Assembly (NCBI RefSeq): GCF_003071345.1
Contig: NZ_QCYK01000001.1
Location: forward strand, 2,364,334-2,428,333
Reading direction: 5' to 3'
DNA length: 64,000 nt
From: Chitinophaga parva
Lineage (GTDB): Bacteria > Bacteroidota > Bacteroidia > Chitinophagales > Chitinophagaceae
Numbering within the stretch: position 1 is the stretch's first letter; each line of letters starts with the position of its first letter. The notes below the pieces were generated by a model. That model saw only the letters and a list, made by a program, of their open reading frames with translations. It was not told where the DNA came from and made no database searches. Shown in pieces: positions 51,057-60,521 of this stretch. A program made the translations under genes and the position numbers.

Positions 51057-51875
51057 ATGAAAAATATTATACTGGCCTTACTGCTTGTAGCCTCCGCCGC
51101 TGTTATTTTCACTTCCTGTTCAAAGAAGAATGATGAGGTAAAACCCATTGGGAAAAATTATGTATTGGTTCATGGCGCCTGGCAGGCCCCATACGTATGG
51201 GATGCCGTAAAGGCCAGCCTTATTAAAGAGGGCAACCATGTGACCGTTGTGGAATTGCCCGGCCACGGAAGCGATTCTACCGTTCCCTCCACCCTGACTT
51301 TAAACATTTACCGGGACAAAGTTATCGATGCGGTATCAAAAGTAGACGGAAAAGTGATCCTTGTTGGGCATAGCCTGGGCGGGATGATTATTTCAGCTGT
51401 GGCTGAACAGGTACCTTCAAAGATAGAAAAGCTTGTTTACATCGCGGCTTATTTACCGGCTTCGGGACAGTCATTGTATGATCTTGCTTCCGTGGATAAG
51501 GACTCGGAATTGGGGGTTGACGGGGTGCTTATTTCCAATAACGATGGTACCTTTGATGTTAAGCACGACCAGATCATAAATGCATTTATACAGGACGGCT
51601 CTGTCCAGGTCCAGAACCTTGTACTGCAAAACTATCGGTCAGAACCGGCGATTCCTTTTACAAACCCGGTTACTTTGACTGGCGCCAATTTCGGTTCTGT
51701 TGAGAAAGTATATATCAAGACCCTGCAGGATCACGTGGTATCACCTTATCTGCAGGATAAGATGATCAATGCTGCCGGTTTGAAAACAACTTACCAACTG
51801 AACACCAGCCACTCGCCGTTCCTCTCCAAACCTGACTCTGTAGCTATACTATTAACCAAAATAGGGCAGGAATAA
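51057..51875 (+). CDS. Lipoprotein alpha/beta hydrolase (esterase type)
   Basis: 272 residues from the ATG at 51057, giving a lipoprotein signal with lipobox FTSC (VIFTSCSKKNDE). Motifs: VLVHGAWQAPYVWDAV, GHSLGG, LQDHVVSPY and TSHSPF. Paralogue of the exported hydrolase at 49315, but this one is membrane-anchored. The Ser-Asp-His triad looks complete. The frame extends 11 codons upstream, into the conserved leader, which is not likely to be used. Confidence 0.9.
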   Translation: MKNIILALLLVASAAVIFTSCSKKNDEVKPIGKNYVLVHGAWQAPYVWDAVKASLIKEGNHVTVVELPGHGSDSTVPSTLTLNIYRDKVIDAVSKVDGKVILVGHSLGGMIISAVAEQVPSKIEKLVYIAAYLPASGQSLYDLASVDKDSELGVDGVLISNNDGTFDVKHDQIINAFIQDGSVQVQNLVLQNYRSEPAIPFTNPVTLTGANFGSVEKVYIKTLQDHVVSPYLQDKMINAAGLKTTYQLNTSHSPFLSKPDSVAILLTKIGQE

Positions 51876-51956
51876 GCAGGAAGTGTAAGCTGATTGCTTA
51901 TTCACGATATGGAATGCAAAGATGAACAAGATCAATTATTACTAAAGGGTAGGTAT

Positions 51957-52145
51957 TTAACTCTGGAGCCACGTTATGCTGTTAATGCTGGATCGATTGG
52001 GTTCTGCTTCTGAGAGTTCAGCATGCAGCTGGTTTTTTACAATAGTTCTTTCCTGCACCAATTGGTCGCGTTCCCGGGTCACTGCCTCATTTCCTGAATA
52101 AAGGATCAGGTTCACGCCAATTGTCTGATTTCCTTCCGGGTCCAA
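51957..52145 (-). pseudogene. Fragment of an IS110-family transposase
   Basis: About 62 codons are open on the minus strand, from a TTG or further upstream. The stretch VTRERDQLVQERTIVKNQLH is typical of the central helical part of IS110/IS116 transposases from Bacteroidota. There is no RuvC-like N-terminus and no C-terminal transposase domain, so it is a dead remnant. Confidence 0.6.
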
Positions 52146-52380
52146 ACTTTGCGATAGTTTAAATTAAAAGGTGAAAAATCTCGCTTCGTTCTGTCTCCTG
52201 ATTGGAAATTCTGGATAAGCCGCCGTGCGGTGTTCCTAACATGCTGTTCAAACTCGAAGAGCTAAAAAAGGAGGAGGCAGTGTCTCAAAAACTACATACT
52301 TTAAAAGCAGCCCGCTGCTCTCACCCTTTTTCACCTTGAAAATCAGATCTACAGGTATCTAAATAAGCTTCCAAAAGAAA

Positions 52381-52422
52381 AGGCCGTCTCCATGTTCTTG
52401 CAAACATAGGAGACGGCCTTTT
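52381..52422 (-). terminator. Terminator of the GH35 PUL
   Basis: AGGCCGTCTCC (52381-52391) / GGAGACGGCCT (52409-52419), a perfect 11-bp stem, with A and T runs on both sides, so it could work in both directions. The GH35 gene stops 25 bp away. Confidence 0.85.
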
Positions 52423-52446
52423 TCAGGTGCGTTATGCAATGATAAA

Positions 52447-55359
52447 TTAATAGGTCGCTTCGCTGATATCATATGCAGCGCGCGACGCCTGCTGTTCTGC
52501 TTTTATTTGCACGGCGGCAGGACTGTTTCCATATTCATCGAACACTACCAGTTCATTTTGTCCTTCACGCAGCCAGCATTCCGGGATGTACAGGCCATCC
52601 ACCGGGAGTACCTCCGGGTAACGGCCCAGGTTGTGGCCATTTACCCAAATGAAACCATGGCTAAGGCCTTTGAAAGTAACCCGCCACATGGGATGCACAC
52701 CGGCGGGAATGCCATCCAGCTTAAAAGTGGTTTTGTAAAATATCGGTGTGCCAGTGGTACTGCCTTTTGGAGGTGTGGGCACCGTGCGCGTAAAGGCTTC
52801 AAACGTACCAGGGCCGCCCCGCATGCGCCAGCCGGTGAGTACCTGGTCTGCCTTGTATACCGCTTTAATCTTTGCATCCAGGCCGCCGCGGCCGTCGTCG
52901 TTGCGTACAAAAACATCAATAGCAATGCTGTCTGTTTTCAAGTCTTTGGGCACTGCTACGGAAAAGGGTACGCCCCACCCGTTTTGTGTACCGGCCTTGC
53001 GGCCATTGATGTATACCACGGCATTGTCATCGACGCTGTTGAAGAAGATGGCATCCGCACCAGCGGCGATGCTGGTATGAAACCAGCCATTGCCTTTGTG
53101 CCCGTCAAATGCATCTTTGCCGGCCCGGTAGTTAACGGCGTGCAGGTAGGAGGCCGGCAGCTGCGCGGAATCACCGCCCGCCAGGAATTTCCATTGCGAA
53201 AGCATGGGAATAGCGCCGTAGTGCAGTAGCACCGTACCGGCAATACCTTTTACATCCAAATCCAGTTTGCCCACGTAACTCACCAATTTATCCCGGCCAT
53301 CGTGTGTAGCGAAAATAGCCAGCGTGTGTGCGCCTTTTTTAGCGGTGAAGGATAAAGCCGATGCATTTCCTTCCGCTACTTTTTCACCGTCCAGGAAGGC
53401 AATATAGCGGCCGTTGCCTTTGCTGATATCCACGGTGTACAAGCCCGCTGCGGGCAGTTGCTTCCTGACACGGTACCAGGCATACGCACTGGTGTCGCCA
53501 TCGGCGCCCATTTGCAGGGGCGTTTCACTGGCCAGCCATGTTTTGTCATTGAAACCAGCGGCAGCGGGAATGGTGGCATCGTGCGCGATCCAATCAGCTG
53601 TAAGGGGGAGCTGGTTGGGGAACTGTGTGGGCAGGGGGCCGTTGTTCAAGGTTGTTTCACCCCCGTCATCATACACCCATGTATGGGCTGAGGGTGCTAC
53701 GGTACCGTACCATGGCTGTTCTGCTGTGATGTGTAACTGGCCGTTCGCTTTCCAGATATCGGCCAGGTAGGCCGGGCCTGTCACCACGGCGTTGATGCCG
53801 TTTTCATTGATGAACCATGTGCGGTCTGCCAGTTGCGTGTCCAGGGCTACTATGCGGATGGTTTCATCGCCTGCATGGAAGCTGTACACATTGGGCTTGC
53901 CGGCGGCATAGGTGAGCTGTAGGGCCAGCTGTTGGCCGGTTACGTGAAAATCAGCCGCGTTATTTTGGAGCGTGACTTTACCTTTTACCTGGAAAAGGAT
54001 ATCGCCATAGCTGCCCAGTTTTCCATACGCCACTATCGTTGTGGTATGCCCTGTTTTTTGCACGCCCAGTATGCGGGTGATGGCCCAATCCACGGTAACG
54101 TTGTTGCCCAGCCTGAATTGGTGCACCAACGGCAGTATTTCCATAGGATCCAGTACCAGCTTGCCGGCAGAAGGGTAAGCCTTGTCGTTGATATTTACGT
54201 ACGTTACTCGCGATTCTTCCGCGTTATTATTGTCCAACGAAATGATATCGCCGGCGTCGCTGCTGCGGGTGGTAATGCCCAGTTCCTGTTCCCCAGCGAT
54301 ATCGTCAAATTGATGCGAAGCGTGGCTGTTTTCCAAAATACTTTCAAAGCTGCGGGCAAAGAGCGCATTGCGTTTGAACTGGTAATACATCGGCCGCAGG
54401 TCGCCGGTTTGACCAAGGGCAGCGCCGTAATCATAAGAGGCCGCATCTTCATCATCATTGGTATAACCGAAGTTGGTGCCGCCATGCGCCATGTATACGT
54501 TGTAGCCATTACCGCCACGGGTAATGATCTTCCACGTACGCCTGCCAAAAACATCGGATTCTGCCTGCCCGGAACCGTATTTATCGAACCAAACACTCCA
54601 ATACTCCGAGGAAAACCATGGCGATGGGCGCTTGGGATCAAACAGGTCCTTTTTATCCTCCGCCGGATCGTGGCCGTGGTGCATGCCGCTAAAGAAATAG
54701 GGCACTTCCACGCCCAGCCGCAACGCGGTTTGTTGCAGGTGTTTAAAGTAATCGTTGGCCAGGTAAGAGCCCCAGGAAGAAGGATGCTCATTTTCCAACT
54801 GCACCAATATTACAGCGCCGCCTTTGTGAATTTGGTTTTTTGCTACAATGGGGAGCAGCTTATCAAAAAAGCGGTCCACGTATTTTACAAAAGTCGTATC
54901 GGCAGTACGGGCCACCATGCCGGGTTTAAAGCGCAGCCAGTGCGGGTAGCCGCCAAAGTCCCACTCCGCGCAATAATAAGGGCCTACACGCGCAATGCAG
55001 TACATATCCAGCTGCTTTACCAGCTTTAAAAAGGCATCCAGGTCATGATCGCCGGAAAAGGAGAATTGGCCTTCCTGCGCTTCGTGGAAATTCCAGAAGG
55101 TGTAGATTTCCACGCAATTGAAACCATCGCGTTTGAGCCGCAACAGGCGGTCTTTCCACAGTTCATGCGGAATGCGTGCATATTCGAGGCCAGCTGACAC
55201 CAGGAAGGTGCGTTTGCCATTGATCGTGAAGCCATGTGCATCTACGTCTATAAAAGATTTGGCTGCCGGTGCGCCGGTAAACATATGGTCATTTGACTGG
55301 GCCCTGGCAATGCCGGAGAGCCCGCAAATGGCCGCTACAAAGAATAGTTTCCTCCACAT
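52447..55359 (-). CDS. GH35 beta-galactosidase, exported
   Basis: 970 residues with signal peptide (MWRKLFFVAAICGLSGIARA). GH35 TIM barrel about 35-370: YARIPHELWKDRLLRLK, NFHEAQEGQFSFSGDHD, acid/base E191 in LVQLENEHPSSW, nucleophile E252 in WFSSEYWSVWFD, and MAHGGTNFGYTND. Beta-sandwich domains follow; the last holds GFIWVNGHNLGRYP, the usual GH35 jelly-roll end. The enzyme removes terminal beta-galactose from oligo- or polysaccharides such as galactans, xyloglucan or glycoproteins. Encoded directly after the susCD pair of the second PUL. No T9SS domain is seen, so it is likely periplasmic. Confidence 0.94.
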   Translation of the reverse strand: MWRKLFFVAAICGLSGIARAQSNDHMFTGAPAAKSFIDVDAHGFTINGKRTFLVSAGLEYARIPHELWKDRLLRLKRDGFNCVEIYTFWNFHEAQEGQFSFSGDHDLDAFLKLVKQLDMYCIARVGPYYCAEWDFGGYPHWLRFKPGMVARTADTTFVKYVDRFFDKLLPIVAKNQIHKGGAVILVQLENEHPSSWGSYLANDYFKHLQQTALRLGVEVPYFFSGMHHGHDPAEDKKDLFDPKRPSPWFSSEYWSVWFDKYGSGQAESDVFGRRTWKIITRGGNGYNVYMAHGGTNFGYTNDDEDAASYDYGAALGQTGDLRPMYYQFKRNALFARSFESILENSHASHQFDDIAGEQELGITTRSSDAGDIISLDNNNAEESRVTYVNINDKAYPSAGKLVLDPMEILPLVHQFRLGNNVTVDWAITRILGVQKTGHTTTIVAYGKLGSYGDILFQVKGKVTLQNNAADFHVTGQQLALQLTYAAGKPNVYSFHAGDETIRIVALDTQLADRTWFINENGINAVVTGPAYLADIWKANGQLHITAEQPWYGTVAPSAHTWVYDDGGETTLNNGPLPTQFPNQLPLTADWIAHDATIPAAAGFNDKTWLASETPLQMGADGDTSAYAWYRVRKQLPAAGLYTVDISKGNGRYIAFLDGEKVAEGNASALSFTAKKGAHTLAIFATHDGRDKLVSYVGKLDLDVKGIAGTVLLHYGAIPMLSQWKFLAGGDSAQLPASYLHAVNYRAGKDAFDGHKGNGWFHTSIAAGADAIFFNSVDDNAVVYINGRKAGTQNGWGVPFSVAVPKDLKTDSIAIDVFVRNDDGRGGLDAKIKAVYKADQVLTGWRMRGGPGTFEAFTRTVPTPPKGSTTGTPIFYKTTFKLDGIPAGVHPMWRVTFKGLSHGFIWVNGHNLGRYPEVLPVDGLYIPECWLREGQNELVVFDEYGNSPAAVQIKAEQQASRAAYDISEATY

Positions 55360-55384
55360 TATTTTTTAACGGTTGTTGGTTTAA

Positions 55385-57100
55385 TTAGTAGCCGGCGCTT
55401 TGCACCAGTTTTGAGTTGGTGTCCAGTGCATCCTGCGGTACCGGCATCCAGTAGTTCCTGGCATAGAAAATACGGTCAACTGCCTTTACCTGTTTATAAG
55501 TAAGATTGTTGCCGGCGCGGCTGATCTGCATACCATGGCTGGGCGTGTTCATGACACCGGTAGTGCCATCAGCGATCTTCCAGCGGCGGATGTCCCACCA
55601 GCGTTTGTCTTCAATGGCCAGCTCCACGCGGCGTTCATTGCGGATCTCATCGCGCATTTTTGCCTGGCTAAGGCCGGTGGCCAGCTGAGGGAGGGAGGCC
55701 CTTGCACGAATCTTGTTCACCGCATCGTATACCGATTGATCGGGGCCTGCGGCTTCATTCTGGGCTTCGGCGTAGCTGAGCAATACTTCTGCGTAGCGGA
55801 AGATCTTATAGTTCTCGCCACCCGGGTGTTTGTCTGCCCGGCTGGCCTGGCCGGTTATGCTCTCATCCACCGTTTTGCGAATATAATACCCAGTATTGGT
55901 GATATCGCTGGTAGAACCCAAATCTATTTGGTTGTTCCCTCCCATGCGGGTAAAGATGGTGTCACCCTGCCAGGGTGCGCCATCGAACACAATAGACTGG
56001 TAGAAGCGGGGTTCGCGGTTCAGGTACGGGTGGGCCGTATCGTAGCCGGAACCCGCATCGGTAATGCGTTTGCCATTGGCCATGTAGTAACAGTCCACCA
56101 GCTCCTGCGTGGGTACGGCGCTGGACCAGGATTGTTCCGTGCCATGCACAATGCAGGGGCCCCAGAAGCCTTCCCGCTGGCCACCTTTGGTAAGGGCAAT
56201 GTATTGTTTGGAGAAGATATCTTCCTGGTTATCGTTGTTGGCACCCAGCCACATACCGCTATAGTCAGGAAACAGGCTGTAGGTGTTCAGGTCCATTACA
56301 GCTTTGGCGGCAGCGGCCGCAGTGGCCCAGCGGGCATTGTCAGCCGTACCAAAGGTCAGCAGGTGATTGGGGTCATTGCCGGTGGGCGGTTGCGCCGCGT
56401 TGGTCAGTGGACTGGCGGCAAACAGCGCGCACCAGGCTTTCAGCGTGAGCGCTGCGCCTTTGGTAGGACGGCCGGTGCCTTTATCTACAGTGAGGGGCAA
56501 TACGGCAGCGGCGGAATCGCATTGCGTAGTGATGAAGTTGTAGGTTTCTTCAAAAGTGCTACGTGCATAATAAATGGAATCGCCTTGCGTAAGGTTGTTC
56601 AGCGGTACGGTGATGATGGGCACCCCGCCGTATGTTGCCCATAGCGATGAGTAATAATAAGCGCGCAGGAACTGGGCTTCCGCCAGGCGCTCCTTCACCC
56701 AGTCGGCCGGGAAATTGGCTGCGTTGGCGCGTACTTTCGTAATGAACAGGTTGCATTTGCGGATGTACTGGTAGTTGGCCGTCCAGCTGAATAGGTTTGC
56801 CGGTTCGCCGGGCAGGTTGTTGGGCGCCAGCGCACCCGCGCCTAGGATGCCCTGCGCATCAAACCAGGATGCGCCGCACATGACATTGTCGGTAAATTCT
56901 TCGAGCGACTGGTACGTGTTGTTCATATCGTACAGCTGGTTGTACACGTCGTTCAGGAACAGGTCGGCGTTGTTGGAGTTCTGCCATACGGTGGCGTCGG
57001 ATACCTCGCCACCGGGTACCACTTCCAGGTAATTCTTTTTGCAGGATGCCATACCAAACGCCAGTGCGCCGAGCAGGATCATTTTGCTATATAATTTCAT
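55385..57100 (-). CDS. SusD/RagB-like glycan-binding lipoprotein
   Basis: 571 residues; signal peptide with lipobox MASC (LGALAFGMASCKKN). SusD features: LEVVPGGEVSDATVWQN, AEAQFLRAYYYSSLWATYG then GVPIIT, RYAEVLLSYAEAQNEAAG, IRNERRVELAIEDKRWWDIR. The C-terminus YWMPVPQDALDTNSKL is the usual end. Partner of the SusC protein encoded 18 bp upstream. With GH35 next to it, a galactose-containing glycan is likely. Confidence 0.95.
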   Translation of the reverse strand: MKLYSKMILLGALAFGMASCKKNYLEVVPGGEVSDATVWQNSNNADLFLNDVYNQLYDMNNTYQSLEEFTDNVMCGASWFDAQGILGAGALAPNNLPGEPANLFSWTANYQYIRKCNLFITKVRANAANFPADWVKERLAEAQFLRAYYYSSLWATYGGVPIITVPLNNLTQGDSIYYARSTFEETYNFITTQCDSAAAVLPLTVDKGTGRPTKGAALTLKAWCALFAASPLTNAAQPPTGNDPNHLLTFGTADNARWATAAAAAKAVMDLNTYSLFPDYSGMWLGANNDNQEDIFSKQYIALTKGGQREGFWGPCIVHGTEQSWSSAVPTQELVDCYYMANGKRITDAGSGYDTAHPYLNREPRFYQSIVFDGAPWQGDTIFTRMGGNNQIDLGSTSDITNTGYYIRKTVDESITGQASRADKHPGGENYKIFRYAEVLLSYAEAQNEAAGPDQSVYDAVNKIRARASLPQLATGLSQAKMRDEIRNERRVELAIEDKRWWDIRRWKIADGTTGVMNTPSHGMQISRAGNNLTYKQVKAVDRIFYARNYWMPVPQDALDTNSKLVQSAGY

Positions 57101-57118
57101 ATCGTCAATGCATTGATG

Positions 57119-60100
57119 TTAGAAAGTAATGTTGGCGCCAAAAGACCAAACTCTTTGCTGGTAGTAGTTGGTGTACTGGCCATTCACCGATTCGGGGTCA
57201 ATGGTCTCTTTGATATGGGGCGTCCAGGTCCACACGTTCTGCCCGGATACATAGAAACGCGCGCCATGGATGTGCAGGTGATCGATCAAACGGCTGGGCA
57301 ATGCGTATCCCAGTTCCAGGTTGCGCAGGCGTACATAGCTGGTTTTGCGCAGCCACCAGGAAGAGCCTTGCGTGTTGTTGCTGCTGGGGGTGCCAGTAAG
57401 GCGTGGGTACAGGGCATCTTGGTGGTCCAACGTCCAGTGGTCGCGGTATTCCAGTTCAGTGGCAGAGCCGGAGGCGTAAAATGGCCATACGATGGAGCTA
57501 TACATGGTGGTGCTGGATATGCCGGCGCCCTGGAAGAGCAGGTCCAGGTCAAACTGTTTGAACGAAACTTTTGGCTCCACGCTGTAAATCAAAGCAGGGG
57601 TGCTGGGATTACCGATCTTGGTTTCATCATAGCTGTCTATCACGCCATCGGGTTTGCCATCAGGACCGCCCACATCTGCATAACGCAGGTCGCCAGGGTG
57701 CACGGGGCCCCAGGATTGCGCGGGTATGCCGGCATTCAGGTTGCCGCTGGCATCAAAGTCTTCCGGTTTGAAATATCCCAGTGCTTTGAGGCCAAACTGT
57801 GTACCGAGCTGGCGGCCAGTCCGGCGGCGGTTGGGATTATTGAAAGTGGCATTTGTTTCAAACGTCTGTAGCAGCTTATTGTGTGCATAAGTTAAAGTCC
57901 CCAGCACACTCAGGTTCAGGTCTTTTGAGAAGCGGTGGTTTACGTTCACAGAAAGATCCACCCCATGGTTACTCATAATACCGGCGTTCACAAACGGTAG
58001 TGAAATGCCATATTCATTGGATACCGTGGTAGCGGGTCTCACCAGCATGTTGTTGCGCTTCTCGTAAAAATAATCCACTTCAAAACCCAGCGCATTGTGG
58101 AGGAAGGAGGCGTCTAAACCAATATCTGATTTCTGGGCTTTCTCCCAGGTAATGTTGGGATTAGCCTGTGTGAGTTCATACAGGCCGGAAGTAGCTTTTT
58201 TATCCAGTGCGGCAGCATTGCCATACAGGCCATAAGCGCTCAGGTATTGGAAGTCGGCCCCCGCCAGGTTACCGGATTGTCCCCAGGAACCTCTCAGTTT
58301 CAGCAGGTCTACCCAGGGTAGGTTTTCCGTCACGAAATGCTCCTTGGAAAGTACCCAACCGGCAGAGAAGGCAGGGAAGTAACCGAACTTTTTACCGGGT
58401 GCAAAATAGTAGTTGCCGTCATAGCGGCCGTCTGCCTCCAGGAGGTATTTGCCCTCATAGGCATATGCTACACGGTATACATAACCCAGCTGGGTTGCCA
58501 TTGTATTATAACCTCCGTTGGAAAGGTCTGCCGGGTCAGAACTGCCATAGTCAAGCCCGGGCAGGTCCAGTGCATAATTGATCCTGCCAGCGCTGAAAGT
58601 ATTGTACAGCTGCTTGCGCGATTCTGCTACGCCCACCGCTGTAATATCATGTTTACCAAAGGTATTGTGGTAGTTCAGGTAAAACTGGTAGGTGAATGCT
58701 TTATTCTGGTTGTATGTCTGGTTGTACGTAGGCTGTGCATTGTCTTGCTGCCCTTGGTTGTAGGTGTATGGATGCTTGGTGGTGTCCACGTTATAAAAGA
58801 TGGGACCTGTTTTCCAGATGGTCACAAAATTTTTCGTGGGATCATAGGCGGCTACGCCTTTGATACTTAATCCCGGGATGAACGGGAGCTTTTGCTCAAT
58901 GGACAATTGTGTTTGCATGGTGCTGTTCTGGTTCACCTGCTGGCCGCTGTGGAAGATCTCACCCACCAGCGATTGGCCAATGTAGCTACCCCACAGGCCA
59001 TTGGTGTAATACACGGCGGAGGTGGGCGGTGTACGGAATGCCTGGCCCAGCATAAAATCCGCGCTATACGTAGGGTAGTAGCCATTTTGCTCCCAGCCAA
59101 GTACACTTACGGTAGCCTCGGTAGTGTTGGTTACTTTGGCCTGTAAATTAAGGCTGGCGTTAAATTTCTTCACATAATCAGTAGCCCACATACCACCCTG
59201 GTACAGGTAGCCGCCGCTTGCAAAATATTTGATCTTTTCGCTACCACCGGAAATGGTGAAGTTGTGATACGTGAGCAGGGAGTTATCGCGGATCACTTCT
59301 TTGAGCGGTTGTGAATCAGGGTGGCCGTCCGGATCAGAGCCATCCTGGAACTTGCGGATGTCGTCGTCAGAAAATGCCGGTGGATTGCCATCATTCTTAT
59401 TGGCCTCATTGCGCATCTGTGCGTATTGGTAAGCGTTCACCATCTTGGGTAAGCGGGTAGGCGCTTGCGCTGCCACGTAACCATTGTAGGTGATCTGTGG
59501 CGCGCCGGTAGCGCCTTGCTTGGTGGTGATCAGGATTACGCCGTTGGCGCCGCCCACACCATAAGGAGCCACGGCGGATGCATCTTTGAGGATGGTCATG
59601 GTTTGTACCGTGTTTGGATCCAGTTGTGAGAAGCTCCTGGGTACGCCATCCACGATCACCAGCGGGCCGTTATTGCCCGTGGTTGCGATGCCGCGGATGT
59701 GGATGCCCGCACCATCAAAACCCGGTTCGCCGGAGGCCTGTGTGGTGATCACGCCGGACACGCGCCCAATAAGGCTGTTGCTCAGGTTGGGGATGGGCTT
59801 GTTGGCTACATCTTTCGATTTTAAGGTAGACACGGATGAAGTTACCTGCGATTTGCGAGCGGAGCCGTAACCCAGTACTACCACTTCATTGATAGCAGCG
59901 GTGTGCGGTTGCATGTGAATGAACATGTTCGTGTTGTTACCTACACTCACAAACTGGCTTTCAAAGCCCACATACGAGAAATGGAGGATGTCATTGGCAT
60001 CGGCTTCCAGGTCAAATTCACCATCCATGTTGGTGATGGTGCCTGTTTTGGATGCATTGATTGTCACGGAAACGCCGGCCAGTGGCGCACCGGTGGAATC

Positions 60101-60457
60101 TACCACCTTGCCGTGCACCGGGTGTTGTTGCAGGTGCCCGGAAACCGGTTCATTTTCCTTTAATTGAATAAGCACCGTTTTGTCCTTGATCGTGTAGGTA
60201 AGGGGCTGGTTTTTGAAACATAGGTCCAGCACGTCTTTCAGATCGGCGTCCTTTACGTTCAGCGTTACCTGGCCGGCCTTTTCCAGCGCGGCATACGTGT
60301 AGAAAAATACATAGCCGCTTTGTTTGCGGAGGTCATTGAGGACCTTTTCGAGTGGTTCGTTTTTTACGGAATACGTAATGCCATTGACTTGTGTCCAGGC
60401 AATGGTTGGCAAATAGTAGATCAGCAGACAAACGAGCAGTAGTCCTTTTCGTAGCAT
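57119..60457 (-). CDS. SusC-like TonB-dependent transporter with STN domain
   Basis: 1112 residues. Signal peptide (MLRKGLLLVCLLIYYLPTIA), STN domain about 25-100 (LEKVLNDLRKQSGYVFFYT), carboxypeptidase-regulatory-like domain (VVDSTGAPLAGVSVTIN), then VVVLGYGSARKSQVTSSVST at the start of the plug, PLVIVDGVPR, and a barrel ending in SFGANITF. Energised importer of oligosaccharides and signal source for FecR. First of the importer pair of PUL 2. Confidence 0.95.
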   Translation of the reverse strand: MLRKGLLLVCLLIYYLPTIAWTQVNGITYSVKNEPLEKVLNDLRKQSGYVFFYTYAALEKAGQVTLNVKDADLKDVLDLCFKNQPLTYTIKDKTVLIQLKENEPVSGHLQQHPVHGKVVDSTGAPLAGVSVTINASKTGTITNMDGEFDLEADANDILHFSYVGFESQFVSVGNNTNMFIHMQPHTAAINEVVVLGYGSARKSQVTSSVSTLKSKDVANKPIPNLSNSLIGRVSGVITTQASGEPGFDGAGIHIRGIATTGNNGPLVIVDGVPRSFSQLDPNTVQTMTILKDASAVAPYGVGGANGVILITTKQGATGAPQITYNGYVAAQAPTRLPKMVNAYQYAQMRNEANKNDGNPPAFSDDDIRKFQDGSDPDGHPDSQPLKEVIRDNSLLTYHNFTISGGSEKIKYFASGGYLYQGGMWATDYVKKFNASLNLQAKVTNTTEATVSVLGWEQNGYYPTYSADFMLGQAFRTPPTSAVYYTNGLWGSYIGQSLVGEIFHSGQQVNQNSTMQTQLSIEQKLPFIPGLSIKGVAAYDPTKNFVTIWKTGPIFYNVDTTKHPYTYNQGQQDNAQPTYNQTYNQNKAFTYQFYLNYHNTFGKHDITAVGVAESRKQLYNTFSAGRINYALDLPGLDYGSSDPADLSNGGYNTMATQLGYVYRVAYAYEGKYLLEADGRYDGNYYFAPGKKFGYFPAFSAGWVLSKEHFVTENLPWVDLLKLRGSWGQSGNLAGADFQYLSAYGLYGNAAALDKKATSGLYELTQANPNITWEKAQKSDIGLDASFLHNALGFEVDYFYEKRNNMLVRPATTVSNEYGISLPFVNAGIMSNHGVDLSVNVNHRFSKDLNLSVLGTLTYAHNKLLQTFETNATFNNPNRRRTGRQLGTQFGLKALGYFKPEDFDASGNLNAGIPAQSWGPVHPGDLRYADVGGPDGKPDGVIDSYDETKIGNPSTPALIYSVEPKVSFKQFDLDLLFQGAGISSTTMYSSIVWPFYASGSATELEYRDHWTLDHQDALYPRLTGTPSSNNTQGSSWWLRKTSYVRLRNLELGYALPSRLIDHLHIHGARFYVSGQNVWTWTPHIKETIDPESVNGQYTNYYQQRVWSFGANITF

Positions 60458-60521
60458 ACATCGAAGATGTTTGGTTTAATAAAATAGATATAGAATGTTA
60501 CCAGTGGTGTACCGTTCCTTT

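Noticed and set aside
52274..52290. GAGGCAGTGTCTCAAAA as a possible insertion sequence end
   Set aside because: It recalls the ends of IS1182-type elements, but no matching second end or transposase is near.
53932..55029. Plus-strand open frame of 365 codons opposite the GH35 gene
   Set aside because: It mirrors the codon structure of GH35 in a GC-rich region, has no recognisable domain, and GH35 on the other strand is certain.
55535..56644. Plus-strand open frame of 369 codons opposite susD of PUL 2
   Set aside because: Antisense shadow of a clear SusD gene, without any family match.
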